A stretch of 64,000 nt of DNA, taken from Alteromonadaceae bacterium M269. GTDB lineage: Bacteria > Pseudomonadota > Gammaproteobacteria > Enterobacterales > Alteromonadaceae. Where the stretch lies: assembly GCA_004353515.1 (NCBI GenBank), contig SMNZ01000006.1, positions 434,001 through 498,000 of the forward strand. The letters are read 5' to 3'. Positions 63,697-64,000 of the stretch are shown piece by piece. The translations under genes were made by a program, and so were the position numbers. The notes under the pieces were generated by a model. That model searched no databases, was not told the DNA's origin, and was given only the letters and a program-made list of their open reading frames with translations. Numbering within the stretch: the first letter of the stretch is position 1; each line of letters starts with the position of its first letter.

Positions 63697-64000
63697 ATAA
63701 GCAAGTGGAGATAAAACGCAGACGTATTATTGAGTTGCTCTCTTCAGGGGAGTTTTATTCTGGTGAGATCATTGGGCAGCACTTAGGTATTACTCGCGCT
63801 GCAGTTTCTAAACATATTAGAAGCTTAAATGACCTGGGGTTAGATATATACAGCGTAACCGGTCGTGGTTATAAGCTGGCAAATGACGTTCAACTACTAC
63901 AGCCTGAAAAAATCAAAAAATACATGTCTGGAGATATGAGTAATCAGATTGATGTACTCAATATAGTGACCTCCACTAACGACTTCATTAAACAGAATAT
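63693..64000 (+). CDS. birA: Biotin ligase/repressor BirA, 5' part
   Basis: Only the first 102 codons lie in the window. The N-terminal winged helix-turn-helix (GQHLGITRAAVSKHIRSL, then GRGYKL) marks the bifunctional form that represses the bio operon. The catalytic domain begins with the STND motif just before the window edge. It overlaps the murB stop. The gene continues beyond position 64000. Confidence 0.95.
   Translation, partial: MNKQVEIKRRRIIELLSSGEFYSGEIIGQHLGITRAAVSKHIRSLNDLGLDIYSVTGRGYKLANDVQLLQPEKIKKYMSGDMSNQIDVLNIVTSTNDFIKQN

Overview
The window looks like one chromosomal stretch of a low-to-mid G+C gammaproteobacterium, probably marine. The conserved order dksA-gluQ-pcnB-folK-panB-panC, the use of panP in place of panD, a PEP-CTERM protein and the class I fbp/mpl/ubiX neighbourhood fit the Kangiella/Aliikangiella or Alteromonadales-like part of the class. 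The exact genus is an inference. No rRNA, tRNA, CRISPR array, phage or intact insertion sequence was seen.

Layout. 0.2-5.3 kb: core genes for the stringent response (dksA), tRNA modification (gluQ), RNA polyadenylation (pcnB), folate (folK) and pantothenate (panB, panC), with panP convergent to panC at 5.3-7.0 kb. 7-12 kb: a TrmB-like methyltransferase, a periplasmic chorismate mutase, a YadGH-type ABC exporter, an Ntn hydrolase, a DUF1801 protein and a membrane-anchored thioredoxin. 12-20 kb: a PEP-CTERM protein, an S1/P1 nuclease, ubiX-mpl, fbp with a hydratase-type gene, an unknown gene and a secreted trypsin-like protease. 20-25 kb is an accessory patch: an IS630-type transposase remnant, an acetyltransferase flanked by direct repeats, and a serine hydrolase in an apparent operon with a two-component system whose regulator seems to start at AUU. 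25-36 kb: an SRPBCC/GyrI protein, a class V aminotransferase divergent from an Lrp regulator, an RND pump with its adaptor, a repeat-containing membrane protein and a PepSY protein. 36.4-42.8 kb: a Cus-like heavy-metal efflux operon preceded by a Met/His/Cys-rich secreted protein. 42.9-47.8 kb: small secreted proteins, including a pesticin/T4-type muramidase with a candidate immunity partner and three tandem paralogues.

48.0-62.6 kb is a Wzx/Wzy-type exopolysaccharide locus: flippase, polymerase, three GT4-like glycosyltransferases, a PglC-like phosphoglycosyl transferase, and PglD-, PglE- and PglF-like enzymes that together point to a di-N-acetylbacillosamine-type first sugar. The export part is an outer-membrane beta-barrel, a short single-SLBB OPX protein and a Wzc-like copolymerase whose kinase domain has lost its nucleotide-binding residues. 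The window ends in murB and the start of birA.

The points most worth a second look are: the non-AUG starts of pcnB and of the response regulator; the pseudokinase Wzc with a split OPX/barrel exporter; the Cus-like adaptor with a ligand-less CusF domain; the muramidase/immunity candidate pair; and a short intergenic motif (core AAYAGRCCYY) that recurs upstream of at least five transcription units.
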